Assembly: GCA_016748015.1 (NCBI GenBank)
Contig: JAAOMT010000435.1
Span: 220,530-284,529, forward strand
Source: Geosiphon pyriformis
Lineage: Eukaryota > Glomeromycota > Glomeromycetes > Archaeosporales > Geosiphonaceae
Length of the DNA: 64,000 nt
Reading direction: 5' to 3'
The notes below the pieces were generated by a model. That model was not told the origin of the DNA. It did not search any database and saw only the letters and a list, made by a program, of their open reading frames with translations. The translations under genes and the position numbers were made by a program. This document shows, one piece after another, positions 1-11,285 of this stretch (positions are counted from its first letter, which is position 1; each line of letters begins with the position of its first letter).

Positions 1-1060
1 AATTGTAATCAACAACATGTACACTGATCCATTAGCTAGACACTTTGGAAAAACAAAAACAATTCAGAAAACTTTAGCTTACTATTATTGGTCAACCTTA
101 AGAAAAGATATTGCTAAGTACATCAAAACCTGTAACATCTGCCAAAAAAAAGGCAAACTCAACTGAAAAAAATATCCATCTAATCTCTGTTGGCCAATTA
201 TTTAACAAAATTGGTATAGATGTTGTTGAACCCTTAACAATAACTCCTAATAATAATAAATATATTATTACAGCTATTGACTATCTTACAAAATAAATAA
301 AAACAAAAGCCACTCTAGATTAAACAGCAGTTTCAATAGCTAACTTCATTTATGAAAATATTATCTGCCATCATAACTGCTTCAAAGAACTTTTATCTGA
401 TAAAAAAAGAGTTTTTTTTAGTACACTGGTTGAAGAATTTTGTAGAAAAATGAGAATATGTCATAAACTTTTTTTCCCTTATTACTCTCAAACAAATAGT
501 TTAATAGAATGTTTTAATAAAGCATTATGTAAAATTTTAGCCAAAACCAGTAAAAAAACAAATTTATAAGATAAAGTACTGCTTTCAGCTTTGTTTGCTT
601 ATAGAACTGTAAATTATGACATAACAAGTTATGAATCTTTTTTTCTACTCTATAAACACATGACAACACTACTAATAAAAACTGATATTGAAATAATATC
701 TTTTAAAAAAATCACAATAGAGAATTACAAAGACATTTTGCAAAGAAGACTTGGTACTATTCTTGACTTCTTGGTAGAAGCATAAATAATTGTCTTTGAA
801 AAGATAAAACAGTTCCAAGAAAGCTTAAGAAAAAAAAAACTTATAAAACATTTTCCTTAAATGTTAATAACTTAGTATTAAAATACTGTTCAAACAGAGA
901 CAATGTCTATAATAATAAATTCTCTAGCCAGTGAAAAAGACTTTATATAGTTAACAAAGTTTTAAACAATGATTTTTATATTCTACAAGATTAATTCAAA
1001 ACAATCTTTAATGATCACCCTGTTCATGGTACATAATTCAAAAATATTACAAATGACCTA
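1..1060 (+). pseudogene. Ty3-type pol fragment: integrase (copy A1), 5' end outside window
   Basis: This is the 3' part of a Ty3/gypsy polyprotein, reading in from beyond the left edge. From about 25 it gives an integrase zinc-finger region (RHFG, then CNICQKK at about 130). In the first half of the HHCC finger a Tyr stands where a His is usual. The catalytic core follows: IGIDVVEP, then LLSDKK at about 395, then SLIECFNK at about 505, so all three acidic DDE residues survive. ALFAYRTV and a degraded GPY/F-like segment (SSQ-stop-KRLYIVNKVLNND, about 925-975) follow. In-frame stops sit where Trp or Gln is expected. This copy cannot encode a whole integrase, although its catalytic triad is better kept than in Gypsy-2 (IGIDVVEP here against IRINLVRP there). 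No chromodomain was seen. Confidence 0.85.
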
Positions 1061-1810
1061 ATTAGTTGTCTGTTGTAGTAATACCAACCCAAATGATCAG
1101 CAAAAATCAAATATAAATAAATACATTATTCCTAAAACAGAGGTATCTTTAATTAACATAAACAATTATTTCCTAAATTAAAACATTCAAAATGCCTTCT
1201 ATATAAATATTGGATCAAAAACTATTTAAATACTACTTTGATCATTGGAAAATAGACCATTATAACTGATAACAATGAAACATATACTGTTATTAGACCT
1301 AAGAAAACCACTACCAGAAGAGAAAAAATTAGTAGCAAAATAGATAAATATCTGTTGAAAAGTATAACAGCAGTTATACTCTTACTTTTTAGCATAATTA
1401 GAAAAACACTCCAAAAAATCTTGCCTATAGACAAAAACTTGCCATATGGAAGACAATTAGAACTCTATGGTCGTCTTGGTGAAATCATAAAGAATATAAA
1501 ACTAATAAAAAAACATCTTCAGAAATACAGACAGAAATTTTGGACATTATATAATTAGATGTTCCAAGAATTTTAACTATTGCTAAAAGAGCCAAAACTC
1601 TTATATAAAGATTTGGTCTCTTGAATACAAAACTTATTTCACCTCAAATATTATATACCTTATTTACCAAAGACTTCAATAAATTAGTTAGCTTTAAGTT
1701 AGACAAAACTCTTCAAATAGATTATTTTATAAATAGCTTGATTTTGCCAGAGCTTAATTTCTTTAAAGAAGATAATATTATGATTAAAATCCATACTTTT
1801 TATTAATTAT
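1061..1810 (+). pseudogene. 3' terminal region of Ty3 copy A1, function unknown
   Basis: This stretch lies between the integrase and the LTR. Its longest open piece, 1,355-1,558, reads YGRQLELYGRLGEII followed by a Lys-rich helix-like segment. A second piece at 1,621-1,806 is rich in Leu, Ile and Phe and ends with IKIHTFY just before the LTR. The position suggests an extra 3' ORF or pol extension of this Ty3 lineage. I do not recognise a domain. It could be an accessory protein, or a captured host sequence carried by the family. Confidence 0.4.
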
Positions 1811-1814
1811 TACA

Positions 1815-2095
1815 TGTATTAGTCATTAATATTATATAATTAGCCACTCTATTTTTAGATAGTGATCATTGACTTAATCAATGACCTGACCATTGATTTG
1901 ATTATTGATCTGATTATTAACTACTTTTAATAGCTATATAAGCAATGAATCTCTTAGTTGTAGAAAGACATAATTAAAGTAATGAGATAAAACATACTAT
2001 CAATTACTTCTTTTTATATTGCTTATTCTTTTTTCTCTATCTTTAAGTATCTGAACATCTTGGAATAAAAAATTATTTGTTGGCATTCACATACC
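1815..2095 (+). repeat. Probable short LTR of the plus-strand Ty3 family
   Basis: This is a non-coding segment of about 280 bp between the pol 3' region (left) and a gag leader (right). It begins TGTATTAGTC, has several copies of a TTGAT/TGATC motif (1,862-1,918) and a TATA-like GCTATATAAGC near 1,932. It ends near TTGTTGGCATTCACATACC, where a TGG-start primer-binding site would be expected. No second copy is in the window, so the boundaries are estimates. It differs from the roughly 1-kb TGTTA...TAACA LTRs found elsewhere here. It may serve both as 3' LTR of copy A1 and 5' LTR of copy A2. Confidence 0.5.
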
Positions 2096-2855
2096 TTATC
2101 TTTTTCTTTTTTTGATTTGTATTTATTAGAATTAGCCTAAAAAACAATTGCTTGCTTTTATGATTCATTGAATAAAAAAATAATTAAAAAGCACAACAAT
2201 ATCTGTTATTGATTTTAAAAATTGCCAAGTTAAAGCATAGAATAATAGCAGCAGTATTATCTTGTTAACAATCACAGACTATTTTTCTACCTTTAAATTT
2301 TTAAAAAAAATTTGCAATTGTGATTTTTATAAGACTGATTACACATATTGAATTCTTACTTATTCAATTCATTCTCTTATTGTAATTCTTTCTTTGATTA
2401 TTTCTATTACCTTATAATTTTGTTCTTTCTTGCTATCTATTAGCTTGTTACTCCAACCCATAACACTATTATATTTATCTTAGTATTATATACTAGGAAG
2501 TATTATTAAAATACTATCAGAATTTATGTTATCATTAACAATAAAATTTATTATTACTAAAGTTTTATTTTAAAACAATCAGAAAAAATTCAAACTGTTA
2601 AAAACTTATAATGATTACTTTGAAAGATTTAAGTTGTGATCAACAACATCATTAGGATTTTAATTATTGTCATCTTAACTTAATTTTGGATCCACCAGTA
2701 ATTGGGTAGATACTGAATCAGAGAAAAAAAAGAGTAGTAATTGTAAAATCATTAAACAAAACCTAATTTTAGATAAACTAAAAATCCAAACTTGATTTGT
2801 TTAAACCCAGCAAAATCTGAACAATTCAAACTCTACTTTTATTGTTTAATAAAAC
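2096..2855 (+). other. Leader or gag N-terminal region, unresolved
   Basis: About 760 bp lie between the short LTR and recognisable gag. No open frame of useful length remains. By position this should be the untranslated leader and gag N-terminus of plus-strand copy A2, but I cannot align it convincingly to the gag N-terminus of Gypsy-2. Confidence 0.3.
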
Positions 2856-2859
2856 CCAC

Positions 2860-3679
2860 TTTTAGTCATTAAAATCAATTCACTACTAATTATACCAATA
2901 GTTACTTCTCAACAACTACAACAATTATTACTTATACCAATAATATATATATCAATTACCAAATTAGAGAAGTTTACTAGTGAAAAAAACAATGTCCAAA
3001 TTTGATTAAATAATATTACAAAAGCTATTGTAGTCAATAAATAAGATAATATTAAAGCTCTTTAAACAATCTCATATTTTCTATAGAATACTGTCAATTT
3101 ATGATATTAAAGCTTAGTAAACAAGCCACAAACTTTCAATATGTTTAAAGTCATATTTCTATAATACTTTAATAATTACAACAGCATTTATTAATTATTA
3201 ATTGGCTTTATTACAATCAAACAAAACAATACTAAAGCAGTTACTACTTACCTTAAACATTTTTATAGAAATCGATAACAGATTCAAGCAATAAATGCAG
3301 ATTATTTTATGTGCTCCAAATCTTGAACCAGTTCATTTATGAATTACAGAGCAGTTTTTTGTAACAAGTATGTTTATTATATTCAAATAACCTTCAAGAT
3401 ACAGTTATCTACACCAAAATTTTTGAATTAGCTAAGCTCAAAGCCAACTATGTCCAAGCCATAAATTTAATGATAAACAAATCATTTGAATTGGATACCA
3501 AATTGAAGCAATTTGGAAAAGCAATTAATCAGAAAATTAAGAAATACTTAGCTAACAATCAAGCAATATATTAGTCTTTTCAATGTTATAATAATCCAGA
3601 AAACTATAATTGTGGTCCAAATTAGTTGCATATATTAGCATTATTATTAGCAAATTTATTGTAATAACAAAAAACATGT
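2860..3679 (+). pseudogene. Ty3-type gag, copy A2 (5' portion)
   Basis: This is a degraded retrotransposon capsid region. In plus frames, allowing stops, it reads LEKFTSEKNN (about 2,965), NNITKAIVVNK, FNMFKVIFL-stop-YFNNYNSI (about 3,140-3,190), ITIKQNNTKAVTTYLKHFYRN (about 3,210-3,270) and QIQAINADYF. The same order occurs in the minus-strand gag at 17,560-18,060, for example FNAFKIEFLRYFSNNNSI. That is the basis for the call. Several stops replace expected Trp or Gln codons. The reading is cut at 3,679 by an antisense solo LTR and resumes at 4,377. Confidence 0.75.
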
Positions 3680-4376
3680 TGTTACAGATAATTATTTGAG
3701 GTGTTAAAACAAATAACAAACTCATAACTTGGTATTTAATAGCTGAAAATGTTGATAATTTCTGAAGATTTTAAAGTCTAAAGATTTTGATTGAGTTTTT
3801 TGTATAATAAACAGATATTTAATTAATGGTTTTTTTAGTGAATTTTTTTTTTCAGTATAGTAATTGGTTTATTTTTGGCAGTTGTGTTTTTTTGGTAAGT
3901 TATTCTTAAATTTTTATTCTTGTTCTTAGATATTTTATCAAGTTATCTTTGACATTAATTTTTTAATGCTTAATCTTTTAATTAATTAGTAAACAACAAA
4001 AAAAATAAAATAAAAAAAATAAAAAGAAAATAAGAAAAGAAATAAAAAATTATTATCTTATTAATAACTATAATCAAGAATTATTGGTTCAGTATAGTTA
4101 AGTATTAGATTCTATCAACATAAAGTGTTGATAGTATAAAATAGATTAGTATTTTTTTAATCAAGTATTAATAACATAAATTTAGGTGATAATAAATGTT
4201 TTATTAATATAAGTATAATTCTATTTCAAGTTATAAAAAACTATTTTTTAAAAGAAGAAACATTGTTGTTCTAAACTAATCTGAATTCTATTAAATACTT
4301 TTTCTGCTTTTAATATTTTCACTATATATATATAATTTATGTTATACAAGATTTCAAATTCCAAATTATACTAACA
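3680..4376 (-). repeat. Solo LTR (TGTTA family), antisense within gag of copy A2
   Basis: It starts TGTTACAG and ends near TAACA at 4,372-4,376. It carries the landmarks of the other LTRs here: a CAAATAAC box (3,709), an AGTAAACAAC block followed by an A/AAAT-rich tract (about 3,990-4,050), and the two small hairpins (4,063-4,085 and about 4,117-4,135). Other copies of this LTR flank minus-strand elements, hence the strand. Gag reading resumes directly to its right. The right boundary is uncertain because the flanks (ATGT left, ATTT right) are an imperfect 4-bp duplication. Confidence 0.75.
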
Positions 4377-5300
4377 ATTTAGCAACTATATAATATCAGT
4401 ACTAACTACATTATACTCAAATAATATAACAGCCAATATATTTATCTTTAATTTATTAAGTTTTAGTACCTATAATTTATTAAGTACTACAGTTACAAGT
4501 AATTTATTAACTTTAGCAAATTCAAATATTACCTCAAATTCAACTCAAATATTTGCTGAAAACCAAAAACTAAAAATTAATTACACTCAACAAATTAAAA
4601 ATTGGTAATAATTATGCACTAATTGATTTCTAGTTTATTAAATCAGCTATTAGAATTATACTAATAGAGTTTGAGAAATAAATATGCCCAAAATCCAAAT
4701 TTTCAAAGCTATTTAAGTCTTTTGACAACTTCAGAAAACATTTTATCCAATATCTTAGAAACTTAGAAACTACTAAACAACAATATTTTATTTGCTATTA
4801 TTATAAAAAACAAATTGCTTGCTGCAATATTTCTTTTTGAACTTAAAAAATTTGTAATAATATCTTTTTTTAATGAAACTGTTCTTAACATTAAACTAAT
4901 TATTACTATGTATTCTAATGCCAAAGTTGATAACCAATCTATTAAATTTATTCTTAATAGTAAGTTAATAAATAGTATTATTATACAATAACTTATAGAC
5001 TAATTAGGTTACTAAGTTAACTAAACTGCCAGTATTAGAATTATTACTGCTAATAAAATAACAAAAATTTCTATTTGCAAAATTGATAACTTCCTATTTA
5101 AAATTAATGGTATTATTATACTTATTAAAGTTTTAATTATAAAGACCACACAGTATTAAGCTCTTGTTAATAATAACTGGCTATTCAAAACCAACACTAT
5201 ATTTAACTAAAATATCCAGAAGTTTTAACTCAATTATAATAGTTAACAAAGTCAAATACTGGCTACTTGTAGTTATTTCAAGATTTATTTAAGAAAGCAA
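4377..5300 (+). pseudogene. gag C-terminus and retroviral-type aspartic protease, copy A2
   Basis: Gag resumes after the solo LTR with an Asn/Thr/Gln-rich segment. The protease region starts near 4,840. It contains MYSNAKVDNQSIKFILNSK (about 4,910-4,965), where the catalytic Asp-Ser/Thr-Gly has become Asn-Ser-Lys. It continues ARIITANKITK-like, DNFLFKINGIIILIKVLII and NNWLFKTN (to about 5,220). The minus-strand copy in Gypsy-2 keeps the Asp (LIFDSS). The active site is destroyed here by G-to-A transitions, so the protease would be dead even without the stops. Confidence 0.7.
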
Positions 5301-6001
5301 TAATTAATAGAGTTGAAAGAAAAAAAAAACAAATATACCTAAAAAGCTTAACAAATTTTATAGGCCAAAAAAAAAACACAATAAGTTGCCATTAATACTT
5401 ACTCAGAATAAAAAAAAAAGACAAAAGACAAATTTCAAGCCACTTTCTTTAGTAAATAATTAAACCAAAAAAACATCTACTTTATATTTTGCTCAAATAT
5501 ATAAATTACAATAAGAAGTTTTTATCTATAAAAACTTGTATCTTATCAGAAGAAGAATACAAAACACATATCTGTTATTATTACAAAACATATTACTAAA
5601 AATACTTTAAATACCCAAAATAATAAAAAAAATAAAACAATAAATTTTGCTTAGTTTGTCATAAAATTCTGCCAGATAAAAAAATGTAAAATAATATTTC
5701 TGATTAAGAAAAAACATATAATACATTATGTCAATACACAATTCTCATTAACAACTAAGTAAATAGAAGAACATCTTTTAATGTTATATAAAACAAAGCT
5801 CTTTTATACTTAAATAGTTATTTTCATAATAAAAATAAAATTTGAAGAATGGCAAGTGCCAAAATTAAAAACACTTTACTTAGTAAAATTTTAACAATCA
5901 AAAACAATTTATTAAAACTGTTTTTATTTTAAACTCAGACTTCTTTGTTGACATTATGTGTAAGCTAAAACAATTTTATAAATATTACCAAGATTTAATA
6001 C
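5301..6001 (+). pseudogene. Cys-rich region between protease and dUTPase-like domain, copy A2, truncated
   Basis: This is the plus-strand counterpart of 11,900-12,170. It has Lys/Asn-rich spacers, then Cys pairs near 5,640-5,665 (FCLVCHKIL), then LCQYTILINN (about 5,730) and FYKYYQDL (about 5,975). Cys-X2-Cys spacing suggests zinc binding. The reading stops abruptly at 6,001, where the 3' LTR of Gypsy-2 begins. I do not find the rest of this copy (dUTPase-like domain onward) on the far side of that insertion. Confidence 0.6.
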
Positions 6002-6933
6002 TATTACAAGTGCTTATTTGTGGTGTTAATACAAATAACAAACCTATAACTTGGTGCTTAATAGCTTAATAATGTTGGTAATTCTGAAGGTTTTTGTGAT
6101 TTGAAGGTTTTAGTAAAGTTTTTTATATAATAAACAAAAATTCAATTAATGTTTCAGTACCTATCTCAGAAGTTCTTTCTGTAAATTTCTTTTTCAACAT
6201 AGTAGCCAGTCTTTTTTGGCAGTCTTGCTCTTTTAATAAGCTATTTTCAATTTTATGAGTTCTTTATCTTTGTTTTATAGATCTTTTACCAAGCTATTCT
6301 TGACATCAATAATTCAATACTTAATTCTTTTAATCAATTAGTAAACAACAAAAAAATAAAATAAAAAAAAATAAAAAAAAATAAAAAAAATAAAAAAAAA
6401 ATAAAAAAATAAATATTCTGTCAATAGCCATAATCAAGAGCTATTGATTCAATATGGTTAAGTATTGGATTTTATTAACATAAAGTGTTGATAGAATAGG
6501 AATGATTAATATTTTTTAATCAAATGATAATAATATGAATTTAAATAATAATTGATATTTTATTGATATGTAATTTAATTTCACTTTAAGTTGTAGAAAA
6601 CTACTTTTTGAAAAAAGAAGTATTGAGTGATTAATAGATTCTAACTGATTGTTAGTATTGATTTTGTTTTTTTTGCTTTTAATACTTTTATTATATATAC
6701 ATAATTCTTGTTATATGAGATTTTACATTTTCTTAAACAATATGTTATGATTTTCTGATAATGTGCTTATTGTTAAGCAGTGTGCCATAATTTACTGACA
6801 ATATACACATTATTGAACAATATGTCATAATTTTCTAATATTGTGTTTACTTACTAAGTACTATTCTCTTATTGATCTATTTTTTTATCTGTTTTTTTTA
6901 CTTTCTTTCTTTGTACTTTTTCTATAAGTAATA
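6002..6933 (-). repeat. 3' LTR of Gypsy-2
   Basis: The ends are TATTACAAG and CTATAAGTAATA, degraded from TGTTA...TAACA. It contains the CAAATAACAAAC box (6,034), an AAAT-rich tract (6,350-6,412), a hairpin CAATAGC...GCTATTG (6,422-6,446), a second hairpin around 6,478-6,500, and three degenerate repeats of an AACAATATG.CATAATTT.CT unit at 6,732-6,850. It pairs with 18,903-19,875. Confidence 0.85.
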
Positions 6934-6951
6934 TTATTTCTTTCTTTAATA
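6934..6951 (-). promoter_or_regulatory. Polypurine tract of Gypsy-2
   Basis: On the minus strand AAAGAAAGAAATAA abuts the first base of the 3' LTR, as expected for the plus-strand DNA primer of LTR retrotransposons. The same position holds AAAGAGAGAATAA in the short element (15,363-15,380) and an A/G run in Gypsy-3 (32,873-32,890). Confidence 0.7.
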
Positions 6952-7769
6952 TTGAGCTTTGTTGAAATTTTTATTTTGGATTAAGTTTATTACTTCTTTT
7001 TCTAATACTGTTTGTTTAATTCTGTTCCTTATTTCTTCAGATTAAGAGTTGTTCATTTTTTTTTACTGGTTTACAGTTATTGTTTCTATTTTTTAATGTA
7101 GTAGTATTTCTGAAAATTTTGAAATATAGTGTGTAATTAGTAAATTGTTTTGATGTATAGTTTAAAATTTGTTTTCTTTTCAATAAAATTTTTAATCTGT
7201 TGTACTATTTTTTAATTGAATATTTTTTTGAATTTGTTGATATATAATTTTTGAATATTCAGTTTTTGTTTCAATTGATAATAACAATATAATACTGGAA
7301 GTTGTTCTATTTATAGCTTCCAGTTTTTTTTAGTTAGTTTTTCTGTTAAGATTATCTTTGATATTTTTCCAAAAGTGTTTTTTACTTTTTTTATAACTTT
7401 ATTTAACTAGTACTTTATTTGTAGTTGCTAATATAGAGTAATTCTTGCTTTTTTCTCTTTTTTAGTGTTTTGATAACAAAATGTTTGGTGGTTAATAACA
7501 ATTTTTATATTTAATTGTTGTTAATTTATGGCTTAGAATAATTGTTAAGCTATTGTGTAAATGTGGTCTAAGATTTCTATTTTTTTGTTGTTGCTTTTGT
7601 TATATTTACCATGTCTTTATATATTTTTGTAGATTAATTTAATGTGTTTGTGTTAATAATTATGATTGGTTTCAGATTTTGTGAAATTTTATCTGGTTGG
7701 ACTAGTATTTATTGTATTTCTAATTGTGAAATATTACTGGTGAATAATAATACTATATTGTAATATAGT
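6952..7769 (-). pseudogene. 3' terminal pol region of Gypsy-2, no recognised domain
   Basis: This region lies between the integrase C-terminal part and the polypurine tract. Minus-strand frames give Lys/Asn/Gln-rich sequence with frequent stops. Segments such as TLKKEKKARITLYQLQIKY (about 7,410-7,470) look helical and basic. By position it is a pol C-terminal extension or tether region. I recognise no chromodomain. Confidence 0.35.
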
Positions 7770-8900
7770 TTCAGTTAATCTCCAGATGCTGCTTTAGTTA
7801 AGATTTTGTTGTCTCATCTTAATTTATAAGCTTTATTTTCTAAAAATTTTTCAATGTGAAAATGTCTATTTTATTTAAAGTCAAATTTTTCACTCTATTG
7901 TTTTTCTACTTTGGTAAAATATAAAAATATTTTGTCTTCAATTCTAAATTTGACTGGTTTATTTAGTAATTGTTTATCATGTTATTTTTTCTGTTTTTTT
8001 TGTAATTTTTGGATGTTATTAACTGTTCTTCACTTTTTGTTTTCTAATGTTTTCATTAAATCATATGTTTTTTTCAGCAATGTTTTTTGAAAATTGGCTT
8101 CTGTTATTAGTTTTATTAGATATATATTAATATCTATTTCGATTAGTAATGCTGTTGTTCTACTATAGACAAGTTTAAATAGTATTATTTGTATGGTATC
8201 TTGCTTTATTGTTCAATAAGCAAATAATACTAATGGTATAAACAAATCTTATTTGTCCTGATTTTTTTGACTGATCTTGGCTATTACTTTATACAATGTT
8301 TTATTAAATCTTTTGATTAAGCTATTTGTTTATAGATAATATAGTAATAATAATGGTCTTTTGATTCCAAATCTTTGACTTAATTTTGTTAATATTCTGT
8401 TCACAAAGTGAGTTTCTTGATCTGATAACAATTTTTTTGGATATCTATGTCAACAAATTAAATCTTGATAAATGAATTTAGCTACTAATTCTGTATTTGC
8501 TCTTTGAATTGCTTTTGTTTTTGGTCATTTTGTGAAATAATCTATGACTACTGCTATATATTTATTGTTTTTGCTAATTATTGTTAATGGTCTAACTAAG
8601 TTAATTCTAATTCAATCAAATAGTTGTCATATTTTGATTGGTTTTAATGGTTTATTGGGTTTTGTTTCTTTTTTTCTTTGACAAATATCACAATTTTGAA
8701 CATATTAGATAATGTTTAGATATATGAATGGCTAATAATATCTTTTTCTTATTCTTTTTATGATTGCTTTTTTATAAAAATGTTTTGTTATTAGATCTGA
8801 ATACATATTAAATAGTATTGTTTTTTTTTCTGATTTTGTAATTACTCTAAATGGCTAATCTGAGTATTTTTTGTTTTTTTAGTATAATATATCTTGATAA
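7770..8900 (-). pseudogene. Ty3-type integrase, Gypsy-2
   Basis: Reading the minus strand from about 8,870, the zinc finger shows YVQNCDICQRKK (about 8,660-8,700). The core gives QLFD-stop-IRINLVRPLT (about 8,585-8,630), LLSDQETHFVN (about 8,400-8,430) and SLIKRFNKTLYK (about 8,290-8,325). Compared with the DDE triad, the first Asp is Asn, the second Asp is kept and the Glu is Lys. The C-terminal part has KFDFK-stop-NRHFHIEKFLENKAYKL (about 7,810-7,890), a GPY/F-type module with its first Gly-Pro changed. This enzyme would have joined element DNA to the host chromosome. It is now inactive. Confidence 0.85.
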
Positions 8901-10470
8901 ATTATAAAATATTTTGCTTGTTGTTTTATGTTGTTTTGTTCTTTTTAAGATAATTTTTTCTTGAACTGTTGAGTATTAATGTAATGTTAGAGTTGTTGAT
9001 ATTTTTGTGTGTTTATTTTTTGTTATATTTTTGGGTTAAAATGTTCTTAGATTTGTCTTATTTATGACAAATTATTAATATTTCCATTTTTTTTTCTTTT
9101 TTTATAATGTATAATATAATTAAATAGTGATAATTTTATTTTCTATTTTGCATAACAATTGTTTTCAAATTTTTGCTTTTGGATTGATGTCAATTCTTTA
9201 TAATTAATATATATCTCAAACTTTTAACTCAAATTTTTTTTTTATTTGATAACAGTCTAATAGATAGCTAAGTATTTTAATGCTAAGATTTCATAGTTTT
9301 TTTGGCTGGACTTAAACTTCTACTGGCATATGTCACTGGATGTTCTTATTCATCTGTTTTTTTTTGTGACAATACAGTTCTCAATACTTAATTAGATATA
9401 TTAGTAGTAATAATAAATAACTTGCTATAATTTGTATAGATCAATACTAGTGCTTAAATAAGCTTTCTTTTCAAAATATTAAAAGCTTCTTGTTGGGTTT
9501 TAGTTTTTTTATATTTCACATTTTTTGCTTAAAGCTAATAAAATAATTGAGCCAATTTGAAGAAGTTTTGGATGAAACAGTAATAGTATTCAGCAAATCT
9601 TAAGAATCCTCTTAATTTTGTTAAATTTGTTGGTATTGTGAAGTTTTTAACTATTTCAATTTTGTCTGGATCTGTTTTGATGTTGTCTTTGTTTATAACA
9701 TGTCCCAAAAACTTGAGTTCAGTTTTGCCAAAAAAGCATTTAATTGTATTCAACTTTAATTTGGCTCTTCTTAATCTTTCAAACACTTATTGAAGATGAT
9801 AGAAATAGTCATTAAATATTTTAGAGAACACATTGGTGTTATCCAAGTAGATTATTACTGATTTCCATAGTAATCTGGTGTATACAATTTCCATGAGCCA
9901 TTAAAAAATAGCTGAAGCATTAGTTAAGCCAAATAGTATAATATCAAATTCAAAGTTCTCTTTTCTGGTAGTAAACATGGTTTTCTCTTTGTTGGCTGAA
10001 TTTATGACTACTTATTAATAACTACTATCTAAGTCTAATATTAAACACTATTTTTTTCCTCTAAAAGCATCAAATAATTCTTAAATCTATAAAGTCAGAT
10101 AGCTGTTTCTATGAATAATATTGTTGAGTTTTTGATAATTTACACAAAAACAGATCTTTCTATTTTTCTTATAAATAAATACTACTGGTGATAACTATAG
10201 GCTTATTGATAATTGAATTAACCTATTGTCCAACATTCTGTTGATTTTTTGTCTGATGATTTTATGGCTGGCTGGTGGTACTTTATATGCTTTTTGTTTA
10301 AATGGTATTGCATTTCCAGTTTTAATCTAATGTTAGATAATATCAGTTCTACCAAATTCGTTTTCATTGGCAAAGATATAAGTGAAATTGTTAAATAGTA
10401 TCTTGAGTTGTATTTGTTAAAATGGGTCTAAATTTCCTAAGTTTATTTGTTCTAATTGTTTAAGTTATAA
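8901..10470 (-). pseudogene. Reverse transcriptase and RNase H, Gypsy-2
   Basis: RT begins near 10,330 on the minus strand with a YRKLN-like segment (10,135). It shows VIIYLDNTNVFSK at about 9,830, where the YxDD box has become YLDN, so one catalytic Asp is lost. The best open stretch (9,535-9,786) is the RT-RNase H connection: AKLKLNTIKCFFGKTELKFL, then GHVINKDNIKTDPDKIE, NLTKLRGFLRFAEYY and FIQNF. RNase H follows at about 9,150-9,480, with KNYEILALKYLAIYW and IYINYKEL, where the usual YTDH has Asn for Asp. The order RT, RNase H, integrase is Ty3 type rather than Copia type. Confidence 0.9.
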
Positions 10471-10485
10471 CAAATAATACTTTTC

Positions 10486-11285
10486 TTATTTATAGATTGT
10501 TTGTGATGTGATATCTACATATTTACATAATTGTAAAAAGTCTAAAATAGTGGTTGGTAATTGGTTTTCAACTTTAATGTTTAAGTATCTAATAGTAATT
10601 TTACTTAATATTTCTATGGGGTCTCCAGTTGTATTATATATTGAGATTTTAATGTGTTTATAGTTCTTGGCTAGTATGTAGAAATTGGTAATACTAATTG
10701 CTCTTGATTTACAAATAGTTGGTTTAACTTTAAAAATCTGGATCTGATTTTTTACTTTCTTTTTTATTATTAATATGTATTGATTATATGGTAAAATAGA
10801 AATTGACTGATAAATAGAGATAATTTTTTTCTTATCAATTGTTTTTTTTTCCACCATATTAACTGATATATCTATTTTATCTGTTGATCTAAATCTTTTT
10901 ATCTCTCTTGCTATAATCCCAAACTTTTTTCTTGTTTTCACTAATATTAACTGAGCTATTTTAACTAAAGACAAGAATATTTTCTATGCTATTTTTTTGT
11001 TTGGTTCAATAATATATCTCTTTTCTGAATTGTTTTGTAGTATTGCAATAATATTTTCTATATATTTCATATTAATTATTTTTTTTTTAATATTAATCTC
11101 TTTTTTTACTAAACTAGATTTAGAGACTAGTTAAACTATTATTGTTGCTAGAATTTTTTGTACTGTTTTCAGATTTATACTAATATGTAAATGAGATTCT
11201 AATCTGATGGCAGTTTTTTTTAAATGCTTGAAATCAAATCCTGTATTAGTATTATGTGCATGTTCTGGCATAATATCTTTATTGT
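10486..11285 (-). pseudogene. dUTPase-like domain plus linker within Gypsy-2 pol
   Basis: Reading the minus strand from about 11,275 gives MPEHAHNTNTGFDF (trimeric dUTPase motif 1, usual form A.DAGFDL), then SKSSLVKKEINI (motif 2 R.S.A...G) and a motif 3-like segment IINMKYIENI (usual GVID..Y.G.I). From 10,974 down comes FGIIAREIKRFRSTDK (motif 5, usual form RG.GGFGSTG). The rest (10,486-10,860) is a linker to RT with YNQYILIIKKKV and LCKYVDITSQTIY. The enzyme class converts dUTP to dUMP and limits uracil in DNA copies. Nearly every key Gly and Asp is replaced by Arg, Lys, Glu or Asn, as G-to-A decay would produce. Recognition is by motif order and spacing only. Confidence 0.8.

Noticed and set aside
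1222-1434. Minus-strand ORF rich in hydrophobic residues as a membrane protein
   Set aside because: It is antisense to the A+T-rich 3' region of the Ty3 copy. Its hydrophobicity follows from T-rich codons, and no conserved feature supports it.
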